DNA of 64,000 nt from NCBI RefSeq assembly GCF_000699445.3, contig NC_067198.1:39531523-39595522 (forward strand), in the 5' to 3' direction. Positions within the stretch are counted from its first letter, which is position 1. Each line of letters opens with the position of its first letter. The notes below the pieces were generated by a model. The model saw only the letters and a list, made by a program, of their open reading frames with translations. It ran no database searches and was not told where the DNA came from. The stretch is from Schistosoma haematobium. Lineage: Eukaryota > Platyhelminthes > Trematoda > Strigeidida > Schistosomatidae. Positions 34,925 through 47,463 of the stretch are shown one piece after another. Made by a program: the position numbers and the translations under genes.

Positions 34925-37900
34925 TTAATGGACTGAAGAAGATTGGTCAAAAGGAAGGACACATATACCAACCCATCCCTCATGTGCAATTAATGAAGGT
35001 CCAGATGACCATTGCCAATCAGCGAAAGGATTAGAAGAAGATGGGATGACAGAAGATAATGTGGAAGTACCACCATTACAATTGATATTAACTGAAGCGG
35101 ATGGAATAGATGGTTGATGACTAATTGGATTAGGTTTTAACTTTTCTAACATCATAGTTTTCTGGAGGAGGGAGGAAAGAGTTAAAGAAAATCCGCAAGT
35201 GATAAGATACAATATATGGGAAACAACTAGGTACGTTAAACATTAAAAAAATAACAACTATAATACACAAAGCAGTCTCAGTTACATGAAAATGACATTT
35301 TTTAAATTCATTCCCCAAGTACTTAGCTATGATGAGCTAAACTCTAGGTTTTGGAGTTAATGTTACTATTCGGTTGCTGAAAAAAGTAGGTGGAGCGGAA
35401 TGTTCGAACCTGGCGAATGATTGTAGTGGCTGGTACTATGTTAAGCCCAAACAGGTTATTCTAGCTTCTGGACGGATCAATCAATTTATTCTTCTCAAGC
35501 CACATCCTGACCTTGTCACCAATACTCTTATTAATCCCGACTACTTTTTATTTGATCGTATGTGTGTTTATTGCTTACGCTATTAATTACATGCCTGTAC
35601 CTTATTTTTGGTCTAAATATTGAGTGAGGCTTGGTTATATTGAGTTGACTCGCTTTCTCCACTGCGTGTCATTTTGTCTCGCTTCGCTGTATTCTCTTCA
35701 CTTCGTTTACCTGATTGCCTGTGCAGATGATAAATAAGTGTACGGAACATTCGTATTCAAACCTCATCCTCCTATTTGACTTATTTTGTTCCGCTATTCT
35801 CTAACGCAAATTGAGTCGAGAATTATATAGCTGGCATGTATATTCCGATAACGGTCACCACATGATCCAACTGGATTTAGATACAGGGCTAACAGTGATC
35901 ATATGGTGGCTTTGATATACATGTGAGCCATGATATAAAGCCAAAGGTTACCCAAGCATTGTTAACTTTCAAACATCATTTGCACTACAAAACATCGTCC
36001 GTTGGGTTGACCGGTGTTTGAGCATACATGACACATTTCCTAACTACCTTGGCTAATGAGTTTTCGCTAACTCATCAATCGATTTGTCACTCTTATCTAT
36101 TACTCTGCATCTAACCTCAGAATTGCTAATTCAATTGTACCGAAATACACGAGCAAGGCATCTATGATTGAACCTGTGAATTTCCTGCATTTTTAAAGCC
36201 ACATTTCACAGCCATAAAATAGAGCGGGGCGAACTGCAGCTTAGTATACTCACTTTTGATTTGATAAATATCCTGCATACGCCACAATTGATTCAAGTTG
36301 GCAAGCGCCGATCGAGCCTTCTGAATCCGTGCTGAGATTTCTTCAAAGTTGAAGACTATCAGGACTGATGAGACTCTTTAGTGGCCCTTAATATGACTCC
36401 AGTTCGTATGAATGATTGCTATCGAAATATACATATCGTCGATTCTTGTCTATAATTATCGACTCAATCCGCGTTAGTAAATAAAGGGATTAAATAAACC
36501 AAATACGGGAATGGATTTTCGAATGCGTATATTTTTTACACTCGTTGATCTGAACAAACAATCAAAGCGAGCGGAGCGTATTGGAGAAGGCAAGTGAGCC
36601 AACTCAATTTAATCGAGCGTTTATCAATATTTATAGTCAGAAAAAAATAAGCTACATACATGTGATGAGTAAGATAGAAAATGCACACACATACGCTTAT
36701 ATAAAAAGTCAAGGTTGACAGGCGAATAATTAACAAGGTCAAAAGGTAGCTTGATGAGGATGGATATGTTGTTTTGTCCAGAAGCTAGAATAATCTATGT
36801 GTGATCAACATAGGACTAGCCACTACAACTCCTAAAGTAAGTGAATTAGTCGACATGCTCGACTACTTCACTCTATTATCGATTCAGAAGTTGATGCAAA
36901 CTAGTCCTGAGGTAAAACCTCGCATCTGAAAGGAGAGGATCGCATCTCAAACGCGATTGTATTGTCCCTTAAGGTGGTCAAAAGACTACATTTTGTAAGC
37001 ATCTCCATCAAATAGGACTATGTCACTAGCGAATTTTACGTTAACAAATGAATTTCCGAGTAGATGAACCATTGGAAAGTCAGACGACGAGAGTGTTATC
37101 TTTAAAAGTGTCGATGACGAAGGTAAATAAAAATGGAGAAGGTGGACAGCTCTGATGAACACCACTTGCGGTTGACAATTCTGGTGACATTTACCCCATA
37201 AACTCCAACTTGATCAGTGATGTTCAGGTAGTAGTATTATTTATTTATTTAAAAACATAGATACTGGTACAAGGGGGCACCAGATACATATGCGCCACAT
37301 AAATCTCATTTGGTTTGTGTGAGGATTGTGATACTGCCCATGTGCCTAAACCGGAGCAGGTGGTTTCCTTAGGGTTCACACCCGGAGCCTTCGACCTGAA
37401 GGTCTGATCCACAAGGCAGTGGAGCATCGTAAGAAGATGCAGTTCCATGGTAGCCGGTGACCAGCGATTGGTTCATACGCCATTTGTTCCCTCAGTGTAC
37501 TACAGCCCATGTGCACCATTGGTTTGGAATCAGGGTTTTCCAACTCCCCTAGGTGAACTCTCCGTGTCCACCAACCCGGTCAAAGCGCCGGACATTCGCT
37601 TTTCGTCCTCTCGCTTTCGTAAACAGCATTCCCGCCACGAGGATGTAGTGAGTTGGACTTCCCTGGCAGAGGATATATACGCGTGGAAATGTGAAAGCAT
37701 TTCGAGAGGGAGAACGGACTCTCCCCATTCTCGACCGTACCAGGGCATTTGAGAGCAAGGTTGATGTACTTGTTTAGTACGCCTTTCAATAAAAAACAGT
37801 CATAAAACCTCTAAAACAATAAAGTCAAGCACTTCTCTTATGTTTATCTGTGTGTATGAAGATAATTGCAAAATAAATATAAGTGGGAAAATTTTTGCTA

Positions 37901-40900
37901 GGGTTGTGAATTTTCATGGACTATGATGGCTGAAATATGTGGTATACAAGTATCACGTAATGTTTGTCAGCATGAAAATAGAATAATATGGCTATAGTCT
38001 ATAAAGTTAATGAGTAATGAATTGAGTCTTTCTGAGACAAAGTTTCTGGTTATGTTCCACCAAGTAATCAAACCAATAGTTGGAGACCTTATGTTTGGCA
38101 TGGCTTCTTTCAAGCCTGGAAACGCAAACAAATGAGCACACAAACTGAAGTCAAAAAGTTTTCATTTTACAAGATCAAAGGTACATCAATCTTATACCCT
38201 TCGAAATACTTCTCATTTTCAAAATTAAAGTTTCCCCGTCATCTCGGTTTCTGCTTCACAAAACAACCATTGAAGTCCTCATAATCATAAGCTTCATCAT
38301 TCTACCTTCTAGGTAGGCTAGATCAAAACATGGCACAAATCCATGAAGTCACTGACAAGTGGACTGAGCTATGTTAGTAAGTGTAGACTACCTGATTGGG
38401 ATCGCGAGATGATAGCAACTGATGGTTAGAGGCCTTGAATGACATGGCTCAAAATCGTTTGCAATGGCGCAGGTGCATCCACTCTTTGTGTTCTCCCGAA
38501 TTATAATCTTCTGAATCCTTCATGTCCCTAGTTTTCTCTTTCCAAATTTATTTCACTGGATTATACTCCTTGAATAACATCTCCAAACCCTAATCTTTCC
38601 GATTACTGCTTATACTCTTATTACCTCTACCACTACGGGATTGGAATCGACAACTGCATCTCTGTGCTAATGTGGTATAGCAACTCGAACTGATGTACGT
38701 ACGTACGAAGTTCTACGTTGTTACTGACTGACTGACTGACCTTCTTGCTAGGTTTGCGCGAACATGCAATTTTTCCGAAATCCGTTAGTTAACGAACTAT
38801 CCAGCGATCAAAAATACAGAAAGCCATAAGCAGTGTTTTTTCATCGACAATTCGTTCTCGAGTCGTATTATCTTTGCATTCTTTAGGTCCCTTACTGAAA
38901 CCCTTAGCCTGTTTGGAAAGAGAAATTTTTAAAGAGTTATCTCGATGAACATCATTTAACATGTTATGCACTTTCTGGATTTTCCCAAATTTTCACCAAA
39001 AAAGCTCAATAGCTAAGTTGTATAGGTTTGCAGAGATTGCTGAGTTTCATTTGAATTATGAACCGACCAATGTTAGACCACCATTGAAAACCTGGAAGCA
39101 CTGATTTCAACAATTCCAACAAAACAAATAATTAAATTGTATTTACAAGAAATTTAAGCAACTTTTACCCCATTTTGTGTTGTTCTAACAAATGTAACCG
39201 CTTCAGTTGAGTTGCATGAAGAAATAGACTCAAAATCAGATTGCACAGAACATGGATGATGATTACAGGAAACACCATCATCATTATTATCGTCATCATC
39301 ACCATCAACATGATCGCTACAATTATCAGAAATCTTAGGTTTGTTCAATAAATTAGATAATGTATTATATTTTGATTGTAAAACAGTACTTGATAATTCA
39401 TAGGGATTTTGTTTAATAGGAGATTTGAAACATTCAACTGTTCGTAGATGAGTGCTACCATCATAACCACCTACGTAGAAAAAAGTCTTTTGATTAAAAT
39501 GGAACTATTTTATTGACTTTTATTAAAATATTCTAGATAAAATAGTGGCTCATAAGATAAATAACAAATTGATTAATAGACTCATCGTCATGATTCAATT
39601 AGTTAAAAGTTGAATAGGTAAAGCACACAATATATAATGAAATTTTACCACAGATGATTAAAATGAATATTTGTTTATTCCGACAGAGTTATAAAAATTG
39701 ATAATGGAGACTTGGAAATAACTATAAACAACAAACTTCTTTCATTTTACCATAGAGTATGTGGAGATTATTGGATTTTATGGTTTACATCAAGGATCGA
39801 TATTAGTTACGTAATGATTGAGAACCGATAAAAGCTGGACAGTTGTTTTAAGCTAGTATGGCATTCTACAACAGTGAACATCTATGTGCCCACCAGGGAT
39901 TGAATTCAAAGACATGTAGACCACTAGATGCTGACGCACTAATCTAAATGTTAAGATCCAACAGCAAGACCTGAAGGACATAGGTTATATCTTTGATAAG
40001 GTTGTGGGTGTTTACTATCGAAACGTCTCATACTAGGATGAGACAGTCGTCCATTATTTACTCGTTCTCAAAAATTGTCTAATTAATGTCAGTTTATGAT
40101 GTAAGCTATTGAATTTCCCCGTTTACTGGAAAAGAAAAAGTATGAAGTTAGAAAAATTTTTACTTCTGCTAGCTTTTGCGTATACCATACACTGTTTTAT
40201 TCCTTGATTTCATTTGCTTATTTTGAAATATACTTTTTAACATTCACTTATTTCACCACAATCGATATTTTACTTTGATCTTCCCTTTTTCGTTGCATTG
40301 ATTTCTCTTCTCGATATTTTAATATGAAATTAAATAACCCGTACCCATCCCTATTTGCCCCGAATCCTACTTCTATGTTCATGACTCATGACTGACTGGG
40401 TAACATCCCATGAAGTAAATAACTTTCTACCATATGAAGACAATTTTCTACAACTGTAAACACATCCAACACGTTAAAATAACGAACAGTAATACGTTGG
40501 ACACAAAAAAAAAATATTTCAATGGTGTTTCATCATTGATATTAACCAATAACTTGATAACCATGATCAGGTATACGCAATCACTTTTGAGTATAACTTA
40601 ATGCGCGGTACTGCTACTTGAATGATGATGTAAATGACTGAAAGTCAACTGCCTAACTACTGAATCATAGATCGGAGCACATATGAACTAAAAGTCGCTT
40701 ACACTCATATACGTTGTCACCAACAGCAACAACGTATCACCAGCTATGATATTATACTCAAGCCATCGAAAAGACATGACTCACCTATTGCATACAAACA
40801 ACCTGCAGTTACAGCCAATCCGACTCGAGAACGAGGGACTGACAAAGATGAAATTTCAGTCCATTGTCCATGTAAACCATTACGATCTGGACCAGTTGTA

Positions 40901-43900
40901 GGATCGAACATTTCAACACTTTGTAGAAATGAAGCACCATCATAACCACCGGCAACAATTATACGATCACGAAACGCAGTTGCGCCATGTCGACATCGCC
41001 GATGTAACATGTTAGCTACTGAATACCATACATTAATAGGACTTTGCCGAATACCATTATTCTGATGATCAGTTTCAAAACGAGAGGATGGTGAAAGTGT
41101 TTTAGGTAAATCTCCACCTTTTTCATAGCATTCTACTGTTGAAAAAACAGCTAAACCATTGTGTCCGCCAATAGCATAAAGACGACCATTGAGAGCAACA
41201 AGACCACCAGCGGATCTGGGTTCATTCAAGCTTGATATTAACTTCCATCTAAAGAAAATAAACCAATCAAATAAAAAACTTAAAGAATTAACGTCATAAT
41301 ATAAATGAGACTATTTTATGCAAAGCATTCGCCGGATAGTAAATAAATTACAGTTTTAAAGTACTTAATGCTACTAAGGTTGAATTCCTTAAAAACTGAA
41401 TGTCTAACCTAACAATTACTGATAGATACTAAGTTTCGGTTCGCAAGGACTCCTACTAATCAAAATCGAACAGATTCAATGTATTACCGAACAATATCCA
41501 TTATCATTGATTATTATATTTTTAGTTTGCATGTTAAACAGTTAATCTCCATGGTTCTGTTTTAGGCTGAGTCGTTTATAGTAAAAACCAGTCTACTAAT
41601 ATTTTTGTAAAGTCACAAAGCAAAATGACACAAATGTCAGTCTCAGGGGAATCATATAATATTTGGAAGTTATAGACGCGATTTATCGATAACGGATAAT
41701 AAGCGAGAAATAAGGATTCATAACTTCCTGTGCACTGGAAATTAACTATGGAAAACCAAGTTGTTTGTTGCATGATAGTGATAATTGTGCATTTTTTTAA
41801 CAACTCATTTACCAGGTATAGATTTATCTACTTGAGTTCGAGTTAAACAAAGTTTAAAGGTTGGTGATACTATTCGGTTGCCTAAACTAAAATAGATGAA
41901 GCTGGGATTCAAACCTGTGATTTAGTGGCCGAACGTTGAACGCCATAACTATTTAGCCACCTCCTCACAGCTCTTCAGTATAGATAACAAGTTTGAACAC
42001 CATGATTAATGTAATTACTTCAACTTGATCAAATATACTTATAATTAAGTTTAAATCCTGAGATATAATTATTTTTTTTTAAAAATTGCTTACGTATCTT
42101 GTTCTGGAATATACATCTCACATGTACGTAAAGATGTTTGACCATCAAAGCCACCGCAAACATACAAACATCCATCATAAGCAGCAGCTCCTGCAGCACT
42201 ACGTCGACAAATCATTGAAGCAACGGTTGCCCATTTTCCAGTTTTTGGATTATATACTTCAGTTGTACGTAAGCGAGAATTTCCATCGAAACCTCCAATA
42301 GCGTATAACAGTCCTAGAAATAAGTAAAAGACAATAATTGCTCTTTAATTATAATCCTAAAAAACATTTTATATACTGCTTTATGGAAGAGTAGCAGATC
42401 AGCGATTTAGACACTTCAAGAACTCAAGCATTAGTGACAGATCTGAATTACTATTTACTTAGAAATTTGGAGAAATGCATAATTTACCCATACGGATTCA
42501 ACAGCCGTTACACTAACCGCTGTTACCTCCTACAGACTTCAACACAGATCCTCAAGAATAAATTTCCTTTCGAGGTGCAGGCAACCGAGAAACGACATCT
42601 GTCCTTAATTCTTTTATCATTTGAACCATTTCTAACTGAAAAAGGGTACTAATACATCGAATTCTATTGTAAGTAATTACAAGATTTATTCATTATTGCC
42701 TGAAACCACTGCAACACATAAACCCGAATGGTATGGCTTCCTACATTTGTACACTCATATGATTATCATATGTCATTAACATTTGAAATCTAACCATTCA
42801 AAAACTTAATCTTTCGACTAATTTCTTAAGTATTCAAACTAAAAGAAGATCAGTTAAATTGCTAAGGGAGAGACAACGAATTTTAATAGATACATAAAAC
42901 AGAGAACACATACTAGTATAGGTGGGACTGACGATATTACGAACTGAATGACTTAAACATGAATGAAAAACAATTTAATTATGAAGATATCCCGCTTTTA
43001 TAGATGTAGGTTCGATAGCTATAATTACTTGTCCAATTAAAATGTTTTCAGGATTTTTAGCCTAAAATGCTTCAGATTACAGATATGGAGAGATCGCAAC
43101 TTTAATTTCTACAGAAGGGGAGAAAGAATACTGGCAATCAGATTTCAACTACACAAATATTTGTTAAGTGTCTTGGTAATTAAATAAAAATCAAACAAAA
43201 AGGGCATCCCTTTTACTAAATGTAAACGGATAGGTTGATATTATATGGCTGTGGCTTATCTGTTGAAGGACTTGAATTTCAATGAGTATTCTGAAGTTTC
43301 GCAGTGTTCCAATCACAAATGTTTTGACTGAAAATTTTCACATAAAACATGTGGCTTGTAGTTCTCCATATAAACTAATAAGCAATTAAGTTACGCTTTT
43401 ATGCTACATTTGAAGTTGAACACCTAAGGTTGAAGTTTCAAAGAGTATAAGAATTATCAAGATTATGGATATATAATTTGCAGTGATAACAACGTCAAAA
43501 TTTAGGTTCAAGGACTTCTTTCTATTATCTAACTATTCAGCATAAAAAACTCGGTATTTAAGCTTACCATTCAAGGCAACCACACCAATACGACTACGCT
43601 TAGATATCATACTTTCTGATAATTCCCAACGACCAAGTGAGGGATGATAAGTCTCCACAATCCCATGACATTCCAGATCTGTATTCCAACCACCAACAGC
43701 ATAAATAACACCGAAAATATCTTGACATTTTCTAGGTCGACAATTAAAGAATTCCGACGTCTTCCATGACATAAGAAGTACATCACGTACTTCATCTAGA
43801 ATATCTCTGCAAAAGTAAAGTTTTAAAAAGTCTAAATAAGAAAAAAATACTTGTCATTAGTGTAGCAAAGACAAAAACTGATTGAAACTAGTGTTCAGAA

Positions 43901-46900
43901 ATTTCTGAAATGGATCAATTATTTTCACCGTTTAAATATAGTTTCATAAGATATTGATGGTCAGTCTTGAACGCTATATCGGGAAACAGATGTACACATG
44001 CACAAGTCGATATATTTAACGTTGAAGCGGTAACAAGTTAAAAAGATAAACAGCGGAGCTGCAGAGATACGAGCAGTTAAAATATCGAGAAAAACAAATC
44101 AATATATAATTCAAAACCAACAATGTCTAATGAAAATGAGTATGGGTGACTCTACGACTGATTTTGACCTAGGTCATCTAATGTCTCCAACCATTAGTTG
44201 TAACTATCATGTTACATAGTGGCCACAGATCTGTTCTAACAGTCAGGTCTTACTTGACTGGAGAATTAACGACCTACAAGTTGACTTCATCCGATCACCT
44301 ATAACATTTTATTATGTTTATTTTGTGTTCGTACTCTGTACATAAACATGTTACTTCATCTCTTTGAAAACCCAATCTTCCAGCCAGTGATTGTGTTTGT
44401 GATTTGTAATCATTCGGGAGGCTTGGATCAATAATACAGAGTCGTGAGCAGCCACCACTTAACCATACCATATAATTGTAATTTATCTACAGATTAGTAC
44501 TCAATATACTTACTTTAATAATAGAAAATTTAGTCTTATCACTCATTGAAAGCTCCCAAAACACAAACAATCTTCAAGTAAGAAGCTTGCACCTCTAAAA
44601 ATGGATTGGTTTAAAAGTCAGAAACTTTAAAACCAGATGAAATATCTCGGTCTGGCCACTAATCGTCTTTTTCTATTACTTGAGTACTGGTTAGGACACG
44701 ATGTAGTAGTAAGTAGTGGCTGGGCATGGACAACGTATGTCCTAAATATCAAGGTCTATGAAGACTCACAACTTTATGATTTTAGGAATATGGGACCTCA
44801 ATTAACTTCTAATGTCTGAGATTCAAAGTATCGACACTATCACAATTATGCACCGGTTTCTTATCCAGAGCTTAAAGCCGTTAGGCTTTTGAGATTTTTA
44901 AGTAGCTAGTTTACAATTCATTGGGAATAAACACATGAATATACGGATCGAAGAAATTTCCCAGCAAATATCCGATGTATTCAAGCTGAAGTGAAGTAAT
45001 GGATTAATCACCCAATATTCATCTACCAAGTTTCATATGCCTAAATGCGATTCCAGATGATACAATTTGGGCCGCTTAGTATTTTTAGTTTTTAGAAAGG
45101 AATTGAGAATCAATTTGTAAACACACGACTATTAACGTAACTACTTGATATAACTGTTTATTATTATTTGAAACATTTTTGTCTATAGAATAACTTACCT
45201 ACAACGAATGTCCTTTCGAATAAGATCATGCCGCGAAATAACTGAGAAAATGTAGCTAACTGGAATTAGAGGTAGTCTGATCCGCCTAAGAAGGCATGGA
45301 AGAAAGTCAGTGCGGGGTTTGCTATTGAATATTTGTGTAGAACAATGACAACTATGAAAATGATGTGTAGAATGTAAAGAACCATTACAACACGAATTCC
45401 GATGACCAATCTCACTTGAAACAGATGGTTTTATCGAATGCACATTACTATCATAATATTCAGGTAGCTCAATTACGTTAACAGACTCTGATATAACAGA
45501 GTTCGTCTCAGTATCAGAATTGGACTTTGTTTCAAATTCAACCCAAGACATAATTATATGAAACAAGCGTTCTTCACTGCTGACATTCAGTTCATCTGAC
45601 TCCAGTAATTCCATCAATTCGCATCCTTCAAGGTTGAAAAATGAAGTTGTGCGTGCGATATCTTCGAAATGTTTGTAGATATATGCCTCACAAGCAGATA
45701 CCAAGTCTGTACATAGATAGCTCTGGGCGAGATTTCTTATCGGTAAGACTATGTCGACATTCAATCTGTGAAAAAACATCCAAAAAACATCACTGAACTC
45801 TATAAAAAGAGAGCACAAGAGGTCAGCGCAGTAAAAAATTACATCAGACTTGAGGTCAGTAACCCTTTCTTTTAATAATATACGACGCACAAACATACAA
45901 AAACTACTGTGAATTAGTGGTCTCAAGATGTGAAACACGTTTAGTTCGGAAATATCTTAATTATGAGATCTTAGAGAACGATTACTATAAAAAGCATCGG
46001 CAAAAAACGCCGTCATAATAACTAATATAACAGACATCTAATCTCTTTTACCAAGCAAGATGTACACTTTAAAACCCTTTACATCGATATTATATATTGG
46101 TTAATCAAACGAAGATAACTTAGGACCTTGTATAAATATGTATCGATCGAAGCTACCAAACTTCACATTAGCACAGAGACAAGACATCAGAAAAATGTAA
46201 ACAAACTAACAGCGAAGAATAATAGCAGAGTAAAAAAACAGGTCAAAATAGACAAGCGGGAGACTGAATAACAAATTAAGGGACTTACAACATTCAGTAG
46301 GAGGACAAACTAGAACTAGCAAATCATTCAACAGTGAATGTAAGCACTTTTCATTGCTATCAATATTATGGCAACCGTGTTTAGTTCAGTACATTTATCA
46401 AAAGTTTCTGCCCTAACTGTCACCGAACCTTCACAATTATTAAGTTTAACTATACTTCACCGATGTGACACGCACATCCAATGAACAACCATATTATTCT
46501 TTCATAAATCTACGTATAGTAATGTTTATATTGTTTAGCCCATTTAAGAACTTTAAAATGAGACGAAAAGAAGTGGTTCTACTGGCTTTCCTTTACATCA
46601 ACAAACTGTACATTTTTCACCATAAAGCCCAACTACATTGCAAGAAAAGTGGTTGCAGCAGAGGTGTTTGAGATTAACACATTAAAATATATTATGAAAT
46701 AAAATCAATTCTCCGACTCTCAGAATTGACCTTTAAGAATCAACATAAATTTTAGAAAGTCATCGACATCCCATGCAATATTTCCTCCGATGAGAAAAAA
46801 CTAATGTGCGAAAACTCACTAGTTGGTAGTTTAGTCGAGCAGTCCGAAAAGCTAAGCCCGAACTGTAAAATACCTATCTATCGATGGACAACGTTTAGGA

Positions 46901-47463
46901 CTCTATGTCTGCTCATATTTATTGATTACACCCTAATAAACTCACCTTTCACTGATATATCTGCAACAGATGTTACGAACATTATTAAGCTGTAAAAAAT
47001 TGGCACCGATTAAAATTGACTGAACATTACGAGGGTTGATTTGAACTAAGCCAGTATAAGCATAACCAATGAACGCTTCTAAAGCACTGGATACTAATAA
47101 GAAATAATTAATTTACCAAGCGTCAACTCCGTGGATAGTGACCTCGCTTTTAGTAGATTCTGCCATGTTACTTAGAAACATTCCATTGAAGAATGGTATA
47201 GTGGCGGCCAAAACAATCTTGTGTGCAGTGAAGCGATTATTATCCGCCTAATAATCAAACAAATAACTGTTACAACTCACAATCAAAGTGACGTCGCACA
47301 GTTTTCCGTCTCTTCGCATACAATCTAAAGCAGTGAAGCCAATCTTGTATATCTCACGATCTTGAAAATTGAGAGAGTTTGGTAGATAAGACTATAAGTA
47401 TTGGATTTATACATATCTGAGCATAGTTACTTTGGCCTTAAGTCCAGCCGATGTACCGCTCAT
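34925..47463 (-). CDS. KLHL18: BTB-BACK-Kelch protein, KLHL18-like Cullin-3 adaptor
   Basis: Ten exons on the - strand: 47463-47431, 47391-47281, 47247-47117, 47086-46946, 45765-45199, 43806-43568, 42313-42094, 41248-40785, 39470-39169, 35161-34925. All junctions are GT-AG with matching phases; 814 aa are modelled against about 574 in vertebrates. The BTB domain (about 30-140) has GKLCDVTLI, RFTAHKIVLAATIPFF and MAES. BACK (about 140-325) has ESDELNVSSEERLF and the RCRDILDEVRD end. Six kelch repeats follow (YAVGGWN, YAIGGFDG, YVCGGFDG, YAIGGHNG, VAGGYDG, YAIGGYDG), and the protein closes with SLIAHEGWVGICVLPF, the KLHL18-like end. Extra length comes from a Ser/His/Cys-rich insert in BACK (about 218-295) and a long Asp/Asn-rich insert in the last kelch blade. 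Relatives bind Cullin-3 through BTB and recruit ubiquitination substrates through kelch. Exon 1 encodes only 11 residues and its start is inferred from the in-frame ATG. Confidence 0.92.
35341..35421 (-). repeat. tRNA-like SINE fragment
   Basis: CTATTCGGTTGCTGAA, then GGAATGTTCGAACCTGG (a B-box-like sequence on the - strand). A diverged relative is near 41865-41990. The solo LTR is inserted at its edge. Confidence 0.4.
35422..35862 (+). mobile_element. Solo LTR, 441 bp, target-site duplication TGAT
   Basis: TGTAGTGGCTGG...CGGTCACCACA, flanked by TGAT at 35418-35421 and 35863-35866. It shares the block ATTCTAGCTTCTGGAC and the end AATTATATAGC...CACCACA with the other two solo LTRs. It lies in intron 9 of KLHL18, antisense to the gene. 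Confidence 0.85.
36050..36376 (-). mobile_element. Degenerate SR2-like RT fragment, distal part
   Basis: Translation on the - strand gives RIQKARSALANLNQLWRMQD, typical of the region after the RT palm in SR2-like elements, with many stops further on. It continues the fragment at 36832-37200 across an inserted LTR. Confidence 0.7.
36377..36827 (-). mobile_element. Solo LTR, 451 bp, target-site duplication ACTC
   Basis: On the - strand it reads TGTAGTGGCTAGTCCTATG...GGCCACTAAA. It is homologous to the LTR at 35422 in the opposite orientation. ACTC at 36373-36376 is repeated at 36828-36831. It splits an RT fragment. Confidence 0.85.
36832..37200 (-). mobile_element. Degenerate SR2-like RT fragment, proximal part
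   Basis: - strand pieces read CSSELSTFSIFIY (matching the GCPLSPFLF-type motif), an FASDIVLF stretch where YADDIVLF is expected, and LLTTLRDNTIAFEMRSSP, with stops and shifts between. This is an old copy in KLHL18 intron 9. Confidence 0.7.
37228..37790 (-). mobile_element. 3'-end fragment of a non-LTR element with ATAA-type tail
   Basis: On the - strand the fragment ends ...GTGGCGCATATGTATCTGGTGCCCC, then TTTTTAAATAAATAAAT. The copy at 31.1-34.1 kb ends with the same GTGGCGCATATATATTTGGTGCCCC motif and tail. Several 60-100-codon frames are open on both strands here; they are repeat-derived. Confidence 0.65.
38340..38741 (+). mobile_element. 3'-end fragment of an SR2-like RTE element with TGAC tail
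   Basis: It reads VSKCRLPDWDRE and ALNDMAQNRLQWRRCIHSL-like pieces across small shifts, then a 3' UTR and ACTGACTGACTGACTGAC at the end. The tail matches the fragments at 23.45 and 26.43 kb. Confidence 0.7.
39025..39125 (-). repeat. SM-alpha-like SINE truncated at the ribozyme cut position
   Basis: The - strand copy contains only the part downstream of the ribozyme. On the + strand it ends CCTGGAAGCACTG at 39103, where intact copies continue GACGGCC. The following ATTTCAACAATTCCAACAAAAC resembles the SM-alpha tail in + orientation, suggesting a foldback like the one at 27.1 kb. Confidence 0.7.
39770..40110. repeat. Old, degenerate SM-alpha-like copies
   Basis: 39830-39920 on the - strand keeps the order of the ribozyme region (CCATACTAG, then ACTGTCCAGC). 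40030-40085 on the + strand keeps GTCTCATACTAGGATGAGACAGTCGTCC. Both are too decayed for function and lie in KLHL18 intron 8. Confidence 0.5.
41865..41990 (-). repeat. tRNA-like SINE fragment
   Basis: CTATTCGGTTGCCTAAAC, then GGGATTCAAACCTGTG (B-box-like on the - strand). It is related to the piece at 35341-35421. It lies in KLHL18 intron 7. Confidence 0.4.
43807..45198. other. KLHL18 intron 5
   Basis: A 1.4 kb intron without recognisable genes or repeats. Confidence 0.5.
45766..46945. other. KLHL18 intron 4
   Basis: The first long intron of the gene (1180 bp). The frame that extends the BACK exon upstream to 45938 runs through the acceptor and is intronic. Confidence 0.55.

Noticed and set aside
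37447..37752. 101-codon frame with several overlapping frames on the other strand
   Set aside because: It lies in the 3' part of a dispersed non-LTR element, and open frames on both strands suggest GC-richer repeat sequence, not a gene.
45766..45938. Upstream extension of the KLHL18 BACK exon starting MFHILRPL
   Set aside because: It crosses a good acceptor at 45766 and lacks homology; the true upstream exon (46946-47086) joins in phase.
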